Assembly (NCBI RefSeq): GCF_013409065.1
Contig: NZ_JACBZP010000001.1
Span: 1-64,000, forward strand
Direction of reading: 5' to 3'
Length of the DNA stretch: 64,000 nt
Source: Spelaeicoccus albus
GTDB taxonomy: Bacteria; Actinomycetota; Actinomycetes; Actinomycetales; Brevibacteriaceae
Shown here: piece after piece, positions 8,648 through 17,811 of the stretch
Layout: the number at the start of each line of letters is the position of its first letter
How positions within the stretch are numbered: position 1 is the stretch's first letter
The notes under the pieces: model-generated
The model's input: only the letters and a program-made list of their open reading frames with translations
Databases searched by the model: none
Told to the model about the DNA's origin: nothing
Translations under genes and position numbers: made by a program

Positions 8648-9154
8648 TCACTCCTCGTTCGTTGGCGCCGGCGTTGCCGGACGGCATTGCACAAGGGTAG
8701 CCCGGGTGGCCACGGCGACGACATCGCCGTTCTGGTTGCGGGCGGTGTGCCGCAAGGTCACGATGCCCTCTCCCGGCCGGCTCTTCGACATCCGCTTGTC
8801 CTCCACAATCGTTTCGGCGTACAGCGTGTCGCCGTGGAAGACCGGGTGCGGGAAGTTCACCGATGAGAAACCGAGATTGGCGACGATCGTGCCGAGGGTC
8901 AATTGTGCGACAGACAGCCCGACAAGCGTGGACAATGTGAACATCGAGTTCACGAGGCGCTGCCCGAACGGCTCGTCGGCGCTCGCGGCCGCGTCCAGAT
9001 GCAGCGGCTGCGTGTTCATGGTCATGGCCGTGAAGAACGTGTTGTCCGCTTCGGTGACGGTACGTCCGGGACGGTGCTTGTACACCACTCCGGTGTCGAA
9101 TTCTTCGAAATAGAGGCCGCGCTGGACCACTGCGGCGCGTTCGTCGTCGGGCAT
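8648..9154 (-). CDS. MaoC family (R)-specific enoyl-CoA hydratase-like protein
   Basis: A hot-dog-fold protein of 168 residues with the MaoC hydratase motif TMNTQPLHLD, whose Asp/His pair activates water in the family, and FPHPVFHGDTLYAE further on. The ATG at 9154 is chosen over the one at 9160 because AAAGGA at 9161-9166 gives 6 nt spacing to 9154 but none to 9160. In the leucine pathway this position corresponds to Rv2499c of M. tuberculosis. It may hydrate a branched enoyl-CoA, though the substrate is not proved. A 14-bp tandem repeat fills its leader. Confidence 0.85.
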   Translation of the reverse strand: MPDDERAAVVQRGLYFEEFDTGVVYKHRPGRTVTEADNTFFTAMTMNTQPLHLDAAASADEPFGQRLVNSMFTLSTLVGLSVAQLTLGTIVANLGFSSVNFPHPVFHGDTLYAETIVEDKRMSKSRPGEGIVTLRHTARNQNGDVVAVATRATLVQCRPATPAPTNEE

Positions 9155-9160
9155 CGTCAT

Positions 9161-9166
9161 TCCTTT
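9161..9166 (-). promoter_or_regulatory. Ribosome binding site deciding the MaoC start
   Basis: AAAGGA on the minus strand, 6 nt before the ATG at 9154 and directly touching the ATG at 9160. The spacing favours the downstream start. Confidence 0.6.
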
Positions 9167-9169
9167 GAT

Positions 9170-9253
9170 GGGCTTTCGATACTGGGCTTTCGATACTGGG
9201 CTTTCGATACTGGGCTCTTACTACCGGGCTCTCAATATCGGGCTACCGGTATC
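9170..9253. repeat. 14-bp tandem repeat, six units
   Basis: Three perfect copies of GGGCTTTCGATACT (9170-9183, 9184-9197, 9198-9211) are followed by three decayed copies starting GGGCTCTTAC, GGGCTCTCAA and GGGCTACCGG. All six are exactly 14 bp. The array fills most of the 106-bp gap between the acyl-CoA dehydrogenase and MaoC genes and would be transcribed as leader RNA of the MaoC gene. Confidence 0.9.
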
Positions 9254-9266
9254 CGTGACCGGCAGA

Positions 9267-10445
9267 CTACAGGCCGAGGGACCGGGCGATGAGCAAGAGC
9301 TGGACCTCGGTGGTTCCTTCGCCGATTTCCAAGATCTTCGAATCCCGGTAGTGCCGGGATACGACGTAGTCGTTCATGAAACCGTAACCGCCGTGGATCT
9401 GGGTGGCATCGCGCGCATTGTCCATTGCGGCTTCGCCGGCGATCATCTTTGCCACCGACGCGTCCTTTTTGAACGGCTTGCCGGCCAGCATCCTGGCGGC
9501 TGCCGAATAGTAGGCCGCGCGAGCCGTCATGGTGCGTGCTTCCATCCGGGCGATCTTGAACGCGATTGCCTGGTTGTCGCCGATGGGCTTGCCGAACGCT
9601 TCCCGTTCGCGGGCGTATTTGACGCTTTCGTCGACGCATCCCTGGGCCGCTCCGACGGCGAGCGCCGCCACGGCAATGCGGCCTTCATCAAGGATGGACA
9701 GGAAGTGGGCGTATCCGCGGCCGCGTCGGCCCAGCAGATTCTCCTCCGGAACGCGGACGTCGTCGAAGGTCAGCGGATGAGTGTCGGAGGCGTTCCACCC
9801 CACCTTGTTGTATGCCGGTTCGGCAGTGAAGCCGGGCGTACCGGACGGCACAATGATCGTCGAGATCTCCGGCTTTTCATTGCCGTCTTTTCCGGTCGTG
9901 GTTCCGGTCACGGCCGTCACGGTGACCAGCGACGTGATGTCGGTGCCGGAATTGGTGATGAACTGCTTGTTTCCGTTGACCACCCATTCGCCGCCGTCGA
10001 GCCGCGCGGTGGTTCTGGTGCCGCCGGCGTCCGATCCGGCGCCCGGCTCGGTCAGGCCGAATCCGCCGAGGCTGGTTCCTGCGGCCAGCGCCGGCAGATA
10101 CTTTTGCTTTTGCTCATCGGTGCCGAACCGGTAAATGGGCATGGCGCCGAGCGAGCACCCCGCCTCTAGGGTGATGGCCACCGACTGGTCGACCCTGGCC
10201 AGTTCTTCAATGGCGAGACTGAGAGCAAAGTAGTCGCCGCCCATGCCGCCGTATTCCTCGCTGATGGGCAGGCCGAAAAGGCCCATGTCCGCCATGCCGC
10301 TGACGACTTCGTACGGGAACGTCTTGGCCGCGTCGTGCTCGGCCGATACCGGCGCGACGACCTCGCGGGTGAATTCTTCGACAGTGGACCGCAGGTCTTC
10401 GTATTCGTCCGGCAAATTTCCCAGGGCAAATCCGTGCGTGCTCAT
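9267..10445 (-). CDS. Acyl-CoA dehydrogenase (FadE19-like, probably branched-chain)
   Basis: A 392-residue FAD enzyme of normal family length. It contains the FAD-contact segment [15 protein letters not shown], the PSGTPGF strand, QIHGGYGF and the C-terminal GEGTTEVQ, whose Glu aligns with the catalytic base of medium-chain enzymes. It introduces a double bond next to the thioester and passes electrons to ETF. Its place between the carboxylase and MaoC genes matches fadE19 of M. tuberculosis, suggesting isovaleryl- or 2-methylbutyryl-CoA as substrate (inference). GGAGATG precedes the ATG, which overlaps the upstream stop as ATGA. Confidence 0.92.
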   Translation of the reverse strand: MSTHGFALGNLPDEYEDLRSTVEEFTREVVAPVSAEHDAAKTFPYEVVSGMADMGLFGLPISEEYGGMGGDYFALSLAIEELARVDQSVAITLEAGCSLGAMPIYRFGTDEQKQKYLPALAAGTSLGGFGLTEPGAGSDAGGTRTTARLDGGEWVVNGNKQFITNSGTDITSLVTVTAVTGTTTGKDGNEKPEISTIIVPSGTPGFTAEPAYNKVGWNASDTHPLTFDDVRVPEENLLGRRGRGYAHFLSILDEGRIAVAALAVGAAQGCVDESVKYAREREAFGKPIGDNQAIAFKIARMEARTMTARAAYYSAAARMLAGKPFKKDASVAKMIAGEAAMDNARDATQIHGGYGFMNDYVVSRHYRDSKILEIGEGTTEVQLLLIARSLGL

Positions 10446-12409
10446 TTTTCATCTCCAATAATGGTGGCCAGCAACTGGTCGACGCCGACCTTGTCGCCGG
10501 CGCGGACTGCGATGTCGGCGTTGCCCGCCACCGGTGCGGACAAGACGTGTTCCATCTTCATGGCTTCGACGATGACGACCGGGTTTCCGGCCTCGACGCG
10601 GCCTCCGGGCTCGGCCGGCACGGCTATGACGGTGCCCGGCATCGGGGAGAGGATCTCCCCCTCCTGGTCGGCTTGCCCGTCGTCACCGCCCGCCAGGCGC
10701 GCCGGCTCCGTCAGCCGGAAGGTGCCCGTCCGCATCGTCACCCACACGCCGTCCGGGCCGTTGTCGACGCTGACGCCGGAGCGTACGCCGGCCCAGACCA
10801 GCCCGTCGGAGTCCAGGCGCGCGCGCACCGGTTCGTCGTCGTCGATCCGCACCAACGCGTCCGCGCGGGCGGGATCGCCGTGCACATGCACGGTGCGGCG
10901 ACCACCGGCCGATTCGAAAACACACGCGAGTCCGGCGTGCGCGCCGACCCGCCACCCGTCCGGGCCGGCCCACAGGGAGCCCGCGCCGGCCCGCGCGATG
11001 GTGCCGGCTTTCGCCAGTGCGGCGGCGGCCCACGCCTCCGGCGGCGGTGACGGCGCGCTGAAACCGGGAAGTCGGTCGTCGATGAGAGTGGTGCGCAGCC
11101 TGCCGGCGCGCACGTCCTCGTCGGCCAACAGGAATCGCAGGAAGTCGATGTTCGTCACGACGCCCGGCATCGCCGTGTCCGACAGGGCCTTGTCGAGCTT
11201 GGCCAGAGCGCCCGCGCGGTCGGGGGCGTATGCGATGACCTTGGCCAGCATCGGATCGTAATCGGTGCCGACGACCATGCCGTCGGACGCGGACGAATCG
11301 ACCCGGACCCCCTCCCCCGCAGGCTCGACGGCGCGGATGATGGTGCCGGCGCTCGGCAGGAACCCGCGGGAAGCGTCTTCGGCGTACACGCGCGCCTCCA
11401 TGGCGTGGCCGGTGAGCGTCACGTCCTCCTGCGTGAAATCGAGGGGTTCGCCGGACGCCACGCGCAATTGCCACTCGACGAGGTCGAGGCCCGTGACGAA
11501 TTCGGTGACCGGATGCTCGACTTGGAGCCTGGTGTTCATTTCCATGAAGAAGAAGTCGCCCGGCGCGTCGTCCGAGACGATGAATTCGACGGTGCCGACA
11601 CCGACGTATCCGACGCTGCGCGCCGTCTCGCACGCAGCGCTGCCTATTTCGTTGCGAATAGCGTCGTCCAGCAGCGGTGACGGGGCTTCTTCGATGACCT
11701 TTTGATGGCGGCGTTGCAGACTGCATTCGCGTTCGCCCAAATGCACGACGTTGCCGTGGGTATCGGCCAGGATTTGTACTTCGATGTGCCGGGGCCGGCG
11801 CACGAGTCGTTCGATGAACAGCGTGTCGTCGCCGAAGGCGGCACGGGATTCGCGGCGCGAGCCGGCGAGGGCCTCCGGCAGCGCGGCCGGATCGTCGACC
11901 TCGCGCATCCCTTTTCCGCCGCCGCCGGCCGACGGCTTGACGAGGACGGGGTAGCCGATCTCGGCGGCGCCGGCCTCGAGCTCGGCATCGGTGAGGCCGG
12001 GGCGTGAAATGCCCGGCACCAGCGGCACGCCGCGAGCCGAGACGGTGCGCTTGGCGGTGATCTTGTCGCCCATGACTTCGATGGCCGAGGCCGGTGGGCC
12101 CACGAAGACGATGCCGGCCGCCTCACAAGCGCGAGCGAAGTCAGTGTTCTCGGACAGGAATCCGTAGCCGGGGTGGATGGCGTCCGCGCCGGTGCGCACG
12201 GCCGCTTCGATGACCTTGTTGATGTCGAGATAGCTCTCAGCGGCCGACGCCGGGCCGAGCCGGACGGCCAGATCGGCTTCGCGCACATGTCGAGCGCCGG
12301 CGTCCGCGTCGGAATAGACGGCGATCGCGGTGAGCCCGAGTTTCTTCACGGTGCGGATGACGCGCACCGCGATTTCGCCTCGATTGGCAATGAGCACAGC
12401 CTTCAGCAT
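10442..12409 (-). CDS. accA1: Acyl-CoA carboxylase alpha subunit (biotin carboxylase + BCCP), probable 3-methylcrotonyl-CoA carboxylase
   Basis: A 655-residue protein. The biotin carboxylase N-domain starts [15 protein letters not shown], the ATP-grasp glycine loop is [11 protein letters not shown], and the active-site region reads [17 protein letters not shown] linker domain precedes the C-terminal biotinyl domain, whose acceptor lysine is K618 in EAMKMEH. Alpha subunits of this build pair with the carboxyltransferase encoded just upstream. With FadE19, MaoC and CitE homologues downstream, the complex is most likely methylcrotonyl-CoA carboxylase of leucine catabolism. Propionyl- or acetyl-CoA carboxylase is the alternative. 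It starts 6 bp after accD1 and overlaps the dehydrogenase start by 4 bp. Confidence 0.93.
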   Translation of the reverse strand: MLKAVLIANRGEIAVRVIRTVKKLGLTAIAVYSDADAGARHVREADLAVRLGPASAAESYLDINKVIEAAVRTGADAIHPGYGFLSENTDFARACEAAGIVFVGPPASAIEVMGDKITAKRTVSARGVPLVPGISRPGLTDAELEAGAAEIGYPVLVKPSAGGGGKGMREVDDPAALPEALAGSRRESRAAFGDDTLFIERLVRRPRHIEVQILADTHGNVVHLGERECSLQRRHQKVIEEAPSPLLDDAIRNEIGSAACETARSVGYVGVGTVEFIVSDDAPGDFFFMEMNTRLQVEHPVTEFVTGLDLVEWQLRVASGEPLDFTQEDVTLTGHAMEARVYAEDASRGFLPSAGTIIRAVEPAGEGVRVDSSASDGMVVGTDYDPMLAKVIAYAPDRAGALAKLDKALSDTAMPGVVTNIDFLRFLLADEDVRAGRLRTTLIDDRLPGFSAPSPPPEAWAAAALAKAGTIARAGAGSLWAGPDGWRVGAHAGLACVFESAGGRRTVHVHGDPARADALVRIDDDEPVRARLDSDGLVWAGVRSGVSVDNGPDGVWVTMRTGTFRLTEPARLAGGDDGQADQEGEILSPMPGTVIAVPAEPGGRVEAGNPVVIVEAMKMEHVLSAPVAGNADIAVRAGDKVGVDQLLATIIGDEK

Positions 12410-12415
12410 TGCGCC

Positions 12416-14047
12416 TCACATCCTGAACAGTCGGTCGGCGATATCGGACAGTGGCGCGCCGGAACACGCGTCAAGGGCCATTCCCACGACGCGGCGAGTG
12501 TCGACCGGATCAATGATGCCGTCGTCCCACAGCCGTGCCGTCGAATAGTACGGATTGCCCTGTTCTTCGTATTGCTGCCGGATGGGAGCCTTGAACGCTT
12601 CTTCGTCGTCGGCGCTCCACGCGCCGGCCGGGTCGTCGCCCGCAGCGACGGCCCGCCGCTCGAGCTGGTCTCGTTTCACGGTGGCCAGCACGGACGCCGC
12701 CTGCTCCCCGCCCATCACGGAGATCCGGGCGTTCGGCCACATCCACAAGAACCGAGGATCGTAAGCGCGCCCGCACATCGAATAGTTGCCGGCGCCGTAC
12801 GAGCCGCCGATGATGACGGTCAGCTTCGGCACCCTGGCGCAGGCCACCGCCGTGACCATCTTGGCGCCGTGCTTGGCGATGCCGCCGGCCTCGTACTCCC
12901 TGCCGACCATGAATCCCGAGATGTTCTGCAAGAACAACAGCGGAATCTTGCGCTGATCGCACAATTCGATGAAGTGCGCCCCCTTGAGGGCCGATTCGCT
13001 GAACAAGACGCCATTATTGGCCACGATGCCGACCGGGTGGCCGTGCACCGAGGCGAATCCGGTGACGAGCGAGCGTCCGTATTCGGCCTTGAACTCGTGG
13101 AATTCGGAAGCATCGACGATGCGGGCGATCACTTCGCGCACGTCGTACGAGGTGCGCGAGTCCGGTGGCACGACGCCGTAGAGTTCCTCGGCCGGATAGC
13201 GCGGATCGCGGGATTCGGCGACCGTCCAGGGGGCCGGGTCCGGCTTCGGCAAGGTGGCGACGATGTCGCGCATGGTGGCAAGCGCGTCGGCATCGTCGGC
13301 CGCCAAATGGTCTGTCACGCCGGAGACCTGCGAATGCAATTTGCCGCCGCCGAGTTCTTCGGCGGTGACTTCTTCGCCGGTGGCGGCCTTGACCAGCGGG
13401 GGGCCGCCCAAAAAGATTGTGCCTTGCTCTTTGACGATGATGCTTTCGTCGCTCATGGCCGGCACGTACGCGCCGCCGGCGGTGCACGATCCGAGCACTG
13501 CGGCAAGCTGCGGCACGCCGTCGGCGCTGAGAGTCGCCTGGTTGTAGAAGATGCGGCCGAAGTGATCGCGGCCCGGAAAGACGTCGTCCTGATTGGGCAG
13601 GTTCGCCCCGCCCGAGTCGACGAGATACAGGCACGGCAGCTTGTTCTCGCGGGCGATGTCCTGGGCGCGCAAGTGCTTTTTGACGGTTTCCGGATAGTAG
13701 GTGCCGCCCTTGACCGTCGCATCGTTTGCCACGATGACGCATTCGCGGCCGCTGACTCGGCCGATACCGGTGATGATGCCCGCGCCGGGCACCTCGCCTG
13801 CATACATGCCGCCCGCGGCCAGCGGGGACAGCTCGAGGAACGGACTGCCCGGATCGAGCAGCGCATCGACCCTGTCGCGCGGCAAGAGCTTGCCGCGGGA
13901 GACGTGGCGCTCACGTGAACGCTCGCTACCGCCTAATGCCGCATTGGCCAGCTTGTCTTTCAGCTCGGCGACAAGCCGATGGAACTCGGCGGTGTTCGAC
14001 GTAAACGTCTCGGATTGCGTATCGACGTTCGTAGCCAGCTCGCGCAA
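12416..14047 (-). CDS. accD1: Acyl-CoA carboxylase beta subunit (carboxyltransferase), probable 3-methylcrotonyl-CoA carboxylase
   Basis: A 543-residue carboxyltransferase with the two crotonase-type lobes. It has [16 protein letters not shown] near the N-terminus, [15 protein letters not shown] and [16 protein letters not shown] in the first lobe, and [15 protein letters not shown] and [15 protein letters not shown] in the second. The last two are typical of methylcrotonyl-CoA carboxylase beta chains rather than propionyl-CoA ones. The start is TTG at 14047, supported by AGGAG 6 nt upstream. First gene of the operon, facing the TetR gene across 124 bp with two operators. Confidence 0.93.
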   Translation of the reverse strand: MRELATNVDTQSETFTSNTAEFHRLVAELKDKLANAALGGSERSRERHVSRGKLLPRDRVDALLDPGSPFLELSPLAAGGMYAGEVPGAGIITGIGRVSGRECVIVANDATVKGGTYYPETVKKHLRAQDIARENKLPCLYLVDSGGANLPNQDDVFPGRDHFGRIFYNQATLSADGVPQLAAVLGSCTAGGAYVPAMSDESIIVKEQGTIFLGGPPLVKAATGEEVTAEELGGGKLHSQVSGVTDHLAADDADALATMRDIVATLPKPDPAPWTVAESRDPRYPAEELYGVVPPDSRTSYDVREVIARIVDASEFHEFKAEYGRSLVTGFASVHGHPVGIVANNGVLFSESALKGAHFIELCDQRKIPLLFLQNISGFMVGREYEAGGIAKHGAKMVTAVACARVPKLTVIIGGSYGAGNYSMCGRAYDPRFLWMWPNARISVMGGEQAASVLATVKRDQLERRAVAAGDDPAGAWSADDEEAFKAPIRQQYEEQGNPYYSTARLWDDGIIDPVDTRRVVGMALDACSGAPLSDIADRLFRM

Positions 14048-14053
14048 TGCCCA

Positions 14054-14058
14054 CTCCT
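14054..14058 (-). promoter_or_regulatory. Ribosome binding site supporting a TTG start of accD1
   Basis: AGGAG on the minus strand, 6 nt before TTG at 14047. No in-frame ATG or GTG is equally well placed, so the rare start codon is accepted. Confidence 0.7.
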
Positions 14059-14088
14059 ACCGATTCGACGGCGCGCAAACCCCACGCG

Positions 14089-14108
14089 CAGTTAATGACG
14101 ACTAACTG
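14089..14108. promoter_or_regulatory. Operator 1, CAGTTA-N8-TAACTG
   Basis: Perfect 6-bp arms (14089-14094 and 14103-14108). It shares the core AGTTA-N8-TAACT with the second palindrome 25 bp away (centre to centre). It lies 42 nt or more upstream of accD1. Two copies of one core between a TetR gene and its divergent operon are the normal mark of TetR autoregulation and operon repression. Confidence 0.7.
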
Positions 14109-14113
14109 AATTC

Positions 14114-14133
14114 AAGTTAATATGTATTAACTT
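14114..14133. promoter_or_regulatory. Operator 2, AAGTTAATA-TG-TATTAACTT
   Basis: A perfect 20-bp palindrome with 9-bp arms, 38 bp before the TetR gene. The same AGTTA-N8-TAACT core occurs in operator 1. It is AT-rich and probably overlaps the divergent promoters. Confidence 0.75.
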
Positions 14134-14171
14134 CACTTGTCCACTCCGCCGCCGTCAGCGAAAAGAAATCA

Positions 14172-14756
14172 ATGTCAGAACCGACAGTCAGGAGCCGGCG
14201 AAAAGCCGGACGCCGTGCTCAACTGCTTGCGGCAGCCGCCGAGCTCTTTGCCGTCCGCGGCTATCTGGGCGTCCGGCTCGAGGACCTCGGCTCGGCCGTC
14301 GGCGTGAGCGGGCCGGCGGTCTACCGACACTTTGCCAACAAGGAATCCGTACTTGTCGAGCTCTTGGTCGGCATCAGCGAGCGACTGTTGGCCGGCGGCC
14401 GCGCGGCAGTGGCCGGTGTCGACTCGGCAGCGGACCAGTTGGCGGCGCTCATCGAGTTCCATACGGAATTCGCCGTCGCCGACAGCGAACTGATTCGCAT
14501 CCAGGACCGCGATCTGGCGCAGCTGCCGCCGGATTCCGAGCACGAGGTGCGCAAGCTGCAACGCGAATACGTCGAACTCTGGGTCGACGTACTGTGCCGG
14601 GTGGATTCCGCACTGGACGTCGCCGAAGCCCGGGTCAAGGTGCACGCAGCGATCGGACTGATGAACTCGACGCCGCATATCGCCGATGACTCGCGCCGGC
14701 GCTTGACCGTCCTGCTGGCCTCCATGACGTCGAAGGCCCTCGGCGCGACCTGCTGA
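14172..14756 (+). CDS. TetR/AcrR family regulator of the leucine-degradation operon
   Basis: A 194-residue protein. Residues 8-60 form the helix-turn-helix with VRLEDLGSAVGVSGPAVYRHF, and the rest is a helical ligand domain. It is divergent from accD1 and two matched palindromes lie between. By position it matches BkaR-type repressors (Rv2506 in M. tuberculosis) that respond to branched-chain acyl intermediates. The ligand, probably an acyl-CoA, is inference. Repression of its own gene is likely from operator 2. Confidence 0.88.
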   Translation: MSEPTVRSRRKAGRRAQLLAAAAELFAVRGYLGVRLEDLGSAVGVSGPAVYRHFANKESVLVELLVGISERLLAGGRAAVAGVDSAADQLAALIEFHTEFAVADSELIRIQDRDLAQLPPDSEHEVRKLQREYVELWVDVLCRVDSALDVAEARVKVHAAIGLMNSTPHIADDSRRRLTVLLASMTSKALGATC

Positions 14757-14818
14757 TTGGCCCTATCGGCACTAGAGTGTTCCCTGATCGTCAACCCCCG
14801 CGAGCAAAGAGGCACATT

Positions 14819-16396
14819 ATGATCAGGTGGCTGATAGTCGCCGCACTGTGGATAGTCGGAATCGCCCTGGCCCTGGTGGCCGTCACGGTCAGCGCATGGT
14901 GGTGGATAGCAGCCGGGATCGTGTTGTTCTTTGCCCTTGTCGGAACCTACGACTTGTTCCAGCGGCGGCACAGCATTTTGCGTAATTACCCGATTGCCGG
15001 GCACATGCGGTTCATCCTCGAATACATCCGCCCCGAAATCCAGCAGTACTTCATCGAACGGTCCAATGACGGCACGCCGTTCGCGCACGACGCCCGCGCA
15101 CTCGTCTACAAGCGCGCCAAGGGACTCGAAGGTGATAATCCGTTCGGCACCGAACGCAACGTCAATCGGGTCGGCTACGAATACGTACCGCATTCATTGC
15201 ACGCGCACGCCGCGCCGTCCGGGGCCCCGCGAGTGCGAATCGGCGGCCCCGACTGCACCCGGCCCTACGACATGGCGATGCTCAATGTCTCGGCCATGAG
15301 CTTTGGCGCCTTGTCGTCGAACGCCATTGAAGCGTTGAACGGCGGGGCTGCCCGCGGCGGATTCGCGCACGACACCGGCGAAGGCGGGCTGAGCCCGTAC
15401 CACCAGAAGCACGGCGGCGACCTGATTTGGGAGATCGGCTCGGGCTACTTCGGCTGCCGCACGGAGAACGGAAACTTCGATCAGCAGGCGTTCAGCGACA
15501 AGGCGAATCTGCCGCAGGTCAAATGCGTGTCGATCAAGTTGTCGCAAGGCGCCAAGCCCGGACTGGGCGGCGTCCTGCCCGGCCCCAAGGTGAATCGGGA
15601 GATTGCCGAGACGCGCGGCGTACCGGTCGGCAAGACAGTTGTTTCACCGCCGGCGCACACCGCGTTCTCCACGCCGATCGAACTGATGCGCTTTGTCCGT
15701 CACTTGCGCGGACTCACGGACGGCAAACCGGTGGGGTTCAAGCTCTGTGTCGGTTCGCGTAAGGAATTCCTCGGGATCTGCAAGGCAATGATCGAAACCG
15801 AAATCACCCCGGATTTCATCATCGTGGATGGCGCCGAGGGCGGCACCGGCGCCGCGCCGCTCGAGTTCGAGGACCACGTCGGCATGCCGCTCACGGACGG
15901 GCTGATGACCGTGCACAACGCGCTTGTCGGCGCCGGCCTGCGCGACAAGATCCGAATCGGCGCGTCCGGCAAGGTGTCCAGCGGTATCGACATCGTCAAG
16001 AGGGTGATCCAGGGCGCGGACTTCACGCTTGCCGCCCGGGCAATGATGTTCGCGCTGGGGTGCATCCAGGCCCAGCAGTGCCACACGAACAAGTGCCCGG
16101 TCGGCGTGACCACGCAGGATCCGCGGCGTACCCGGGCGCTCAACGTTCCGGACAAGACGCAGCGCGTGGCGAATTTCCAGGAGGGGACGGTCGCGAGCGC
16201 GGCGCAGATCGTGGCATCGATGGGACTTGACGATTTCCACGATTTGAATCCGTCGATGCTGCATCGCCGGGTCGATGCCTACGAGACGAGGACGTACGCG
16301 GAGATTCACGAATGGCTGGCGCCGGAAGTGCTGTTGCATGATCCGCCGATGACTTGGCGAAGCGATTGGGCCGGCGCCGACGCACACGCCTTCTGA
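14819..16396 (+). CDS. FMN-binding glutamate synthase-like protein, membrane-anchored
   Basis: A 525-residue protein. Two N-terminal membrane helices (residues 4-24 and 27-46) precede a glutamate-synthase FMN domain. Visible signatures are VSAMSFGALSSNAIEALN, the phosphate-binding VDGAEGGTGAAPLEFEDH and an iron-sulphur motif C-x5-C-x4-C around residues 415-427 (CIQAQQCHTNKC). The glutaminase domain of true GOGAT is absent, so the ammonia source and reaction are unknown. The ATG at 14819 follows AGAGG at 6 nt spacing and starts directly at the first helix. No partner gene is obvious nearby. Confidence 0.88.
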   Translation: MIRWLIVAALWIVGIALALVAVTVSAWWWIAAGIVLFFALVGTYDLFQRRHSILRNYPIAGHMRFILEYIRPEIQQYFIERSNDGTPFAHDARALVYKRAKGLEGDNPFGTERNVNRVGYEYVPHSLHAHAAPSGAPRVRIGGPDCTRPYDMAMLNVSAMSFGALSSNAIEALNGGAARGGFAHDTGEGGLSPYHQKHGGDLIWEIGSGYFGCRTENGNFDQQAFSDKANLPQVKCVSIKLSQGAKPGLGGVLPGPKVNREIAETRGVPVGKTVVSPPAHTAFSTPIELMRFVRHLRGLTDGKPVGFKLCVGSRKEFLGICKAMIETEITPDFIIVDGAEGGTGAAPLEFEDHVGMPLTDGLMTVHNALVGAGLRDKIRIGASGKVSSGIDIVKRVIQGADFTLAARAMMFALGCIQAQQCHTNKCPVGVTTQDPRRTRALNVPDKTQRVANFQEGTVASAAQIVASMGLDDFHDLNPSMLHRRVDAYETRTYAEIHEWLAPEVLLHDPPMTWRSDWAGADAHAF

Positions 16397-16411
16397 CTCC
16401 CGCCGAAATGG

Positions 16412-16484
16412 AGCCTCCTGTCGGAATCGAACCGACGACCTTTTTATTACGAGTAAAACGCTCTGCCGACTGAGCTAAGGAGGC
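16412..16484 (-). tRNA. tRNA-Thr(CGT)
   Basis: A full cloverleaf: acceptor GCCTCCT/AGGAGGC, D stem GCTC/GAGC, anticodon stem TTTTA/TAAAA with loop CTCGTAA (anticodon CGT, 16449-16451), T stem GTCGG/CCGAC with loop TTCGATT, and discriminator T. CCA appears encoded at 16409-16411. It reads the ACG threonine codon. Confidence 0.96.
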
Positions 16485-16511
16485 ATTCGGGCGGGTGGCC
16501 CGGCGATTTAC

Positions 16512-16539
16512 TCTATAAGAGTTTTTCCGGTCCGGTCAA
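16512..16539 (-). promoter_or_regulatory. Promoter of tRNA-Thr
   Basis: On the minus strand TTGACC (16534-16539) and TATAGA (16512-16517) are separated by 16 bp. This places a start about 20 nt before the tRNA. Both hexamers are close to the sigma-70-type consensus. Confidence 0.6.
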
Positions 16540-16598
16540 AACGACCCCGCTCAGCCTCCGCCGGACGGCGGCACGGCGCACGGTCGTAGGGTGAAGGC

Positions 16599-17765
16599 AT
16601 GCATTCCTCCAACCTGCCGGCCGCCGCAGGACAGTTGACGATCGAGCATTTCCGCAACGGCTTGGCGACCGAATTGTCCGATCTCTCGCGGTGCATCCGG
16701 TGCGAATCTCCCTCGAGCAATAAGGAGGCGGTTCTCGCCAGCGCGCGCTTGATCGCCGAGATCGGCACGGCGCGGTTGGGCACGGCACCCGACGAGATAG
16801 TCGTCGACGGCCGGACCCATTTGCGGTGGCGATTCGGCCAAGGACGCCGGCGCGTCATCTTGCTGTGCCACCACGACACCGTATGGCCGATCGGCTCCCT
16901 CGCGGCCCACCCGTATTCGGTCGAGTCCGGTGTGCTCCGCGGGCCCGGAAGCTACGACATGAAGACCGGGCTCATTGGAGCAATCCATGCGCTTGCGGCA
17001 TTGCGCGGTTGTTACGGGACGCTGGACGGAATCACGCTCCTTGTCACCGGCGACGAAGAGATCGGTTCACCGACGTCCCGGCCGTTGATCGAGGCCGAAG
17101 CCGCCGGCTGCGACGCGGCGCTCGTGATGGAGGCCGCGGGGCCGGACGGCGCGCTGAAGACGGCGCGCAAGGGCATTTCGATCTATTCGATCGACATCAC
17201 CGGCCATGCGGCGCACGCCGGGACGGAACCCGAACGCGGCGTCAACGCGTCGGTCGAGCTGGCTCGACAGATTCTCGCCGTGTCCCAACTCGGCGATCCT
17301 GCCCTGGGGACGACAGTGACGCCGACCGTTGCGTCGTCCGGAACCACTGGAAACACGGTGCCTGCCACGGCGCGGCTCGCCATCGATGCACGCGCGTTGA
17401 CGACTGCCGAACAAGAACGCGTCGACCGCGCCGTTGCGGCATTGACCCCCGCACTTCCGGGCAGCACGCTCAACGTCGGCGGCGGTATCAACCGGCCGCC
17501 GCTGGAGGAATCGAGCGGGATCGGACTTTTCCGGCGCGCCGAGCGCATCGCGAGCGTCCGCGGACTGACGCCGCTGGACCATGTCGGCGTGGGCGGGGCG
17601 TCGGACGGAAATTTCACTGCCGGCATCGGCGTGCCCACGCTCGACGGTTTGGGAGCCGTCGGCGGCGGGGCCCATGCGGACGACGAGCACGCCCTGGTCG
17701 AAAAGATACCCGAGCGCACCGCATTGATCGCGTGGTTGGTCGCCGACGTACTGGGTTTGGCCTGA
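16599..17765 (+). CDS. M20 family metallopeptidase (CPDG2-like)
   Basis: A 388-residue zinc peptidase. The ligand pattern of M20 enzymes is complete: LLCHHDTVW (His and the following Asp), GPGSYDMKTGL (bridging Asp), GDEEIGS (general-base Glu and Glu ligand) and GAHADDEH near the C-terminus (last His). A dimerisation domain containing AAHAGTEPERGVNAS is inserted at about residues 190-310. Relatives such as carboxypeptidase G2 remove C-terminal glutamate from folates or act on acylated amino acids. The substrate here is not evident. Monocistronic, convergent with a TetR gene. Confidence 0.88.
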   Translation: MHSSNLPAAAGQLTIEHFRNGLATELSDLSRCIRCESPSSNKEAVLASARLIAEIGTARLGTAPDEIVVDGRTHLRWRFGQGRRRVILLCHHDTVWPIGSLAAHPYSVESGVLRGPGSYDMKTGLIGAIHALAALRGCYGTLDGITLLVTGDEEIGSPTSRPLIEAEAAGCDAALVMEAAGPDGALKTARKGISIYSIDITGHAAHAGTEPERGVNASVELARQILAVSQLGDPALGTTVTPTVASSGTTGNTVPATARLAIDARALTTAEQERVDRAVAALTPALPGSTLNVGGGINRPPLEESSGIGLFRRAERIASVRGLTPLDHVGVGGASDGNFTAGIGVPTLDGLGAVGGGAHADDEHALVEKIPERTALIAWLVADVLGLA

Positions 17766-17777
17766 ACCAACTCTGCT

Positions 17778-17799
17778 CTGCCGGGCCCGAGCTCGGCAG
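17778..17799. terminator. Possible bidirectional terminator between M20 and TetR genes
   Basis: CTGCCG-N10-CGGCAG lies in the 46-bp convergent gap. An overlapping alternative stem GCCGGG/CCCGGC (17780-17785, 17803-17808) also exists. There is no T tract on either strand, so this is weak. Confidence 0.35.
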
Positions 17800-17811
17800 G
17801 CTCCCGGCCCG

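Noticed and set aside
9170-9253. CRISPR-like array
   Set aside because: Repeats are contiguous 14-bp units with no spacers, and no cas genes are present.
16510-16526. Terminator hairpin ACTCT-ATA-AGAGT followed by T residues
   Set aside because: The stem is only 5 bp, and the same bases form the -10 of a good minus-strand promoter for tRNA-Thr, which explains them better.
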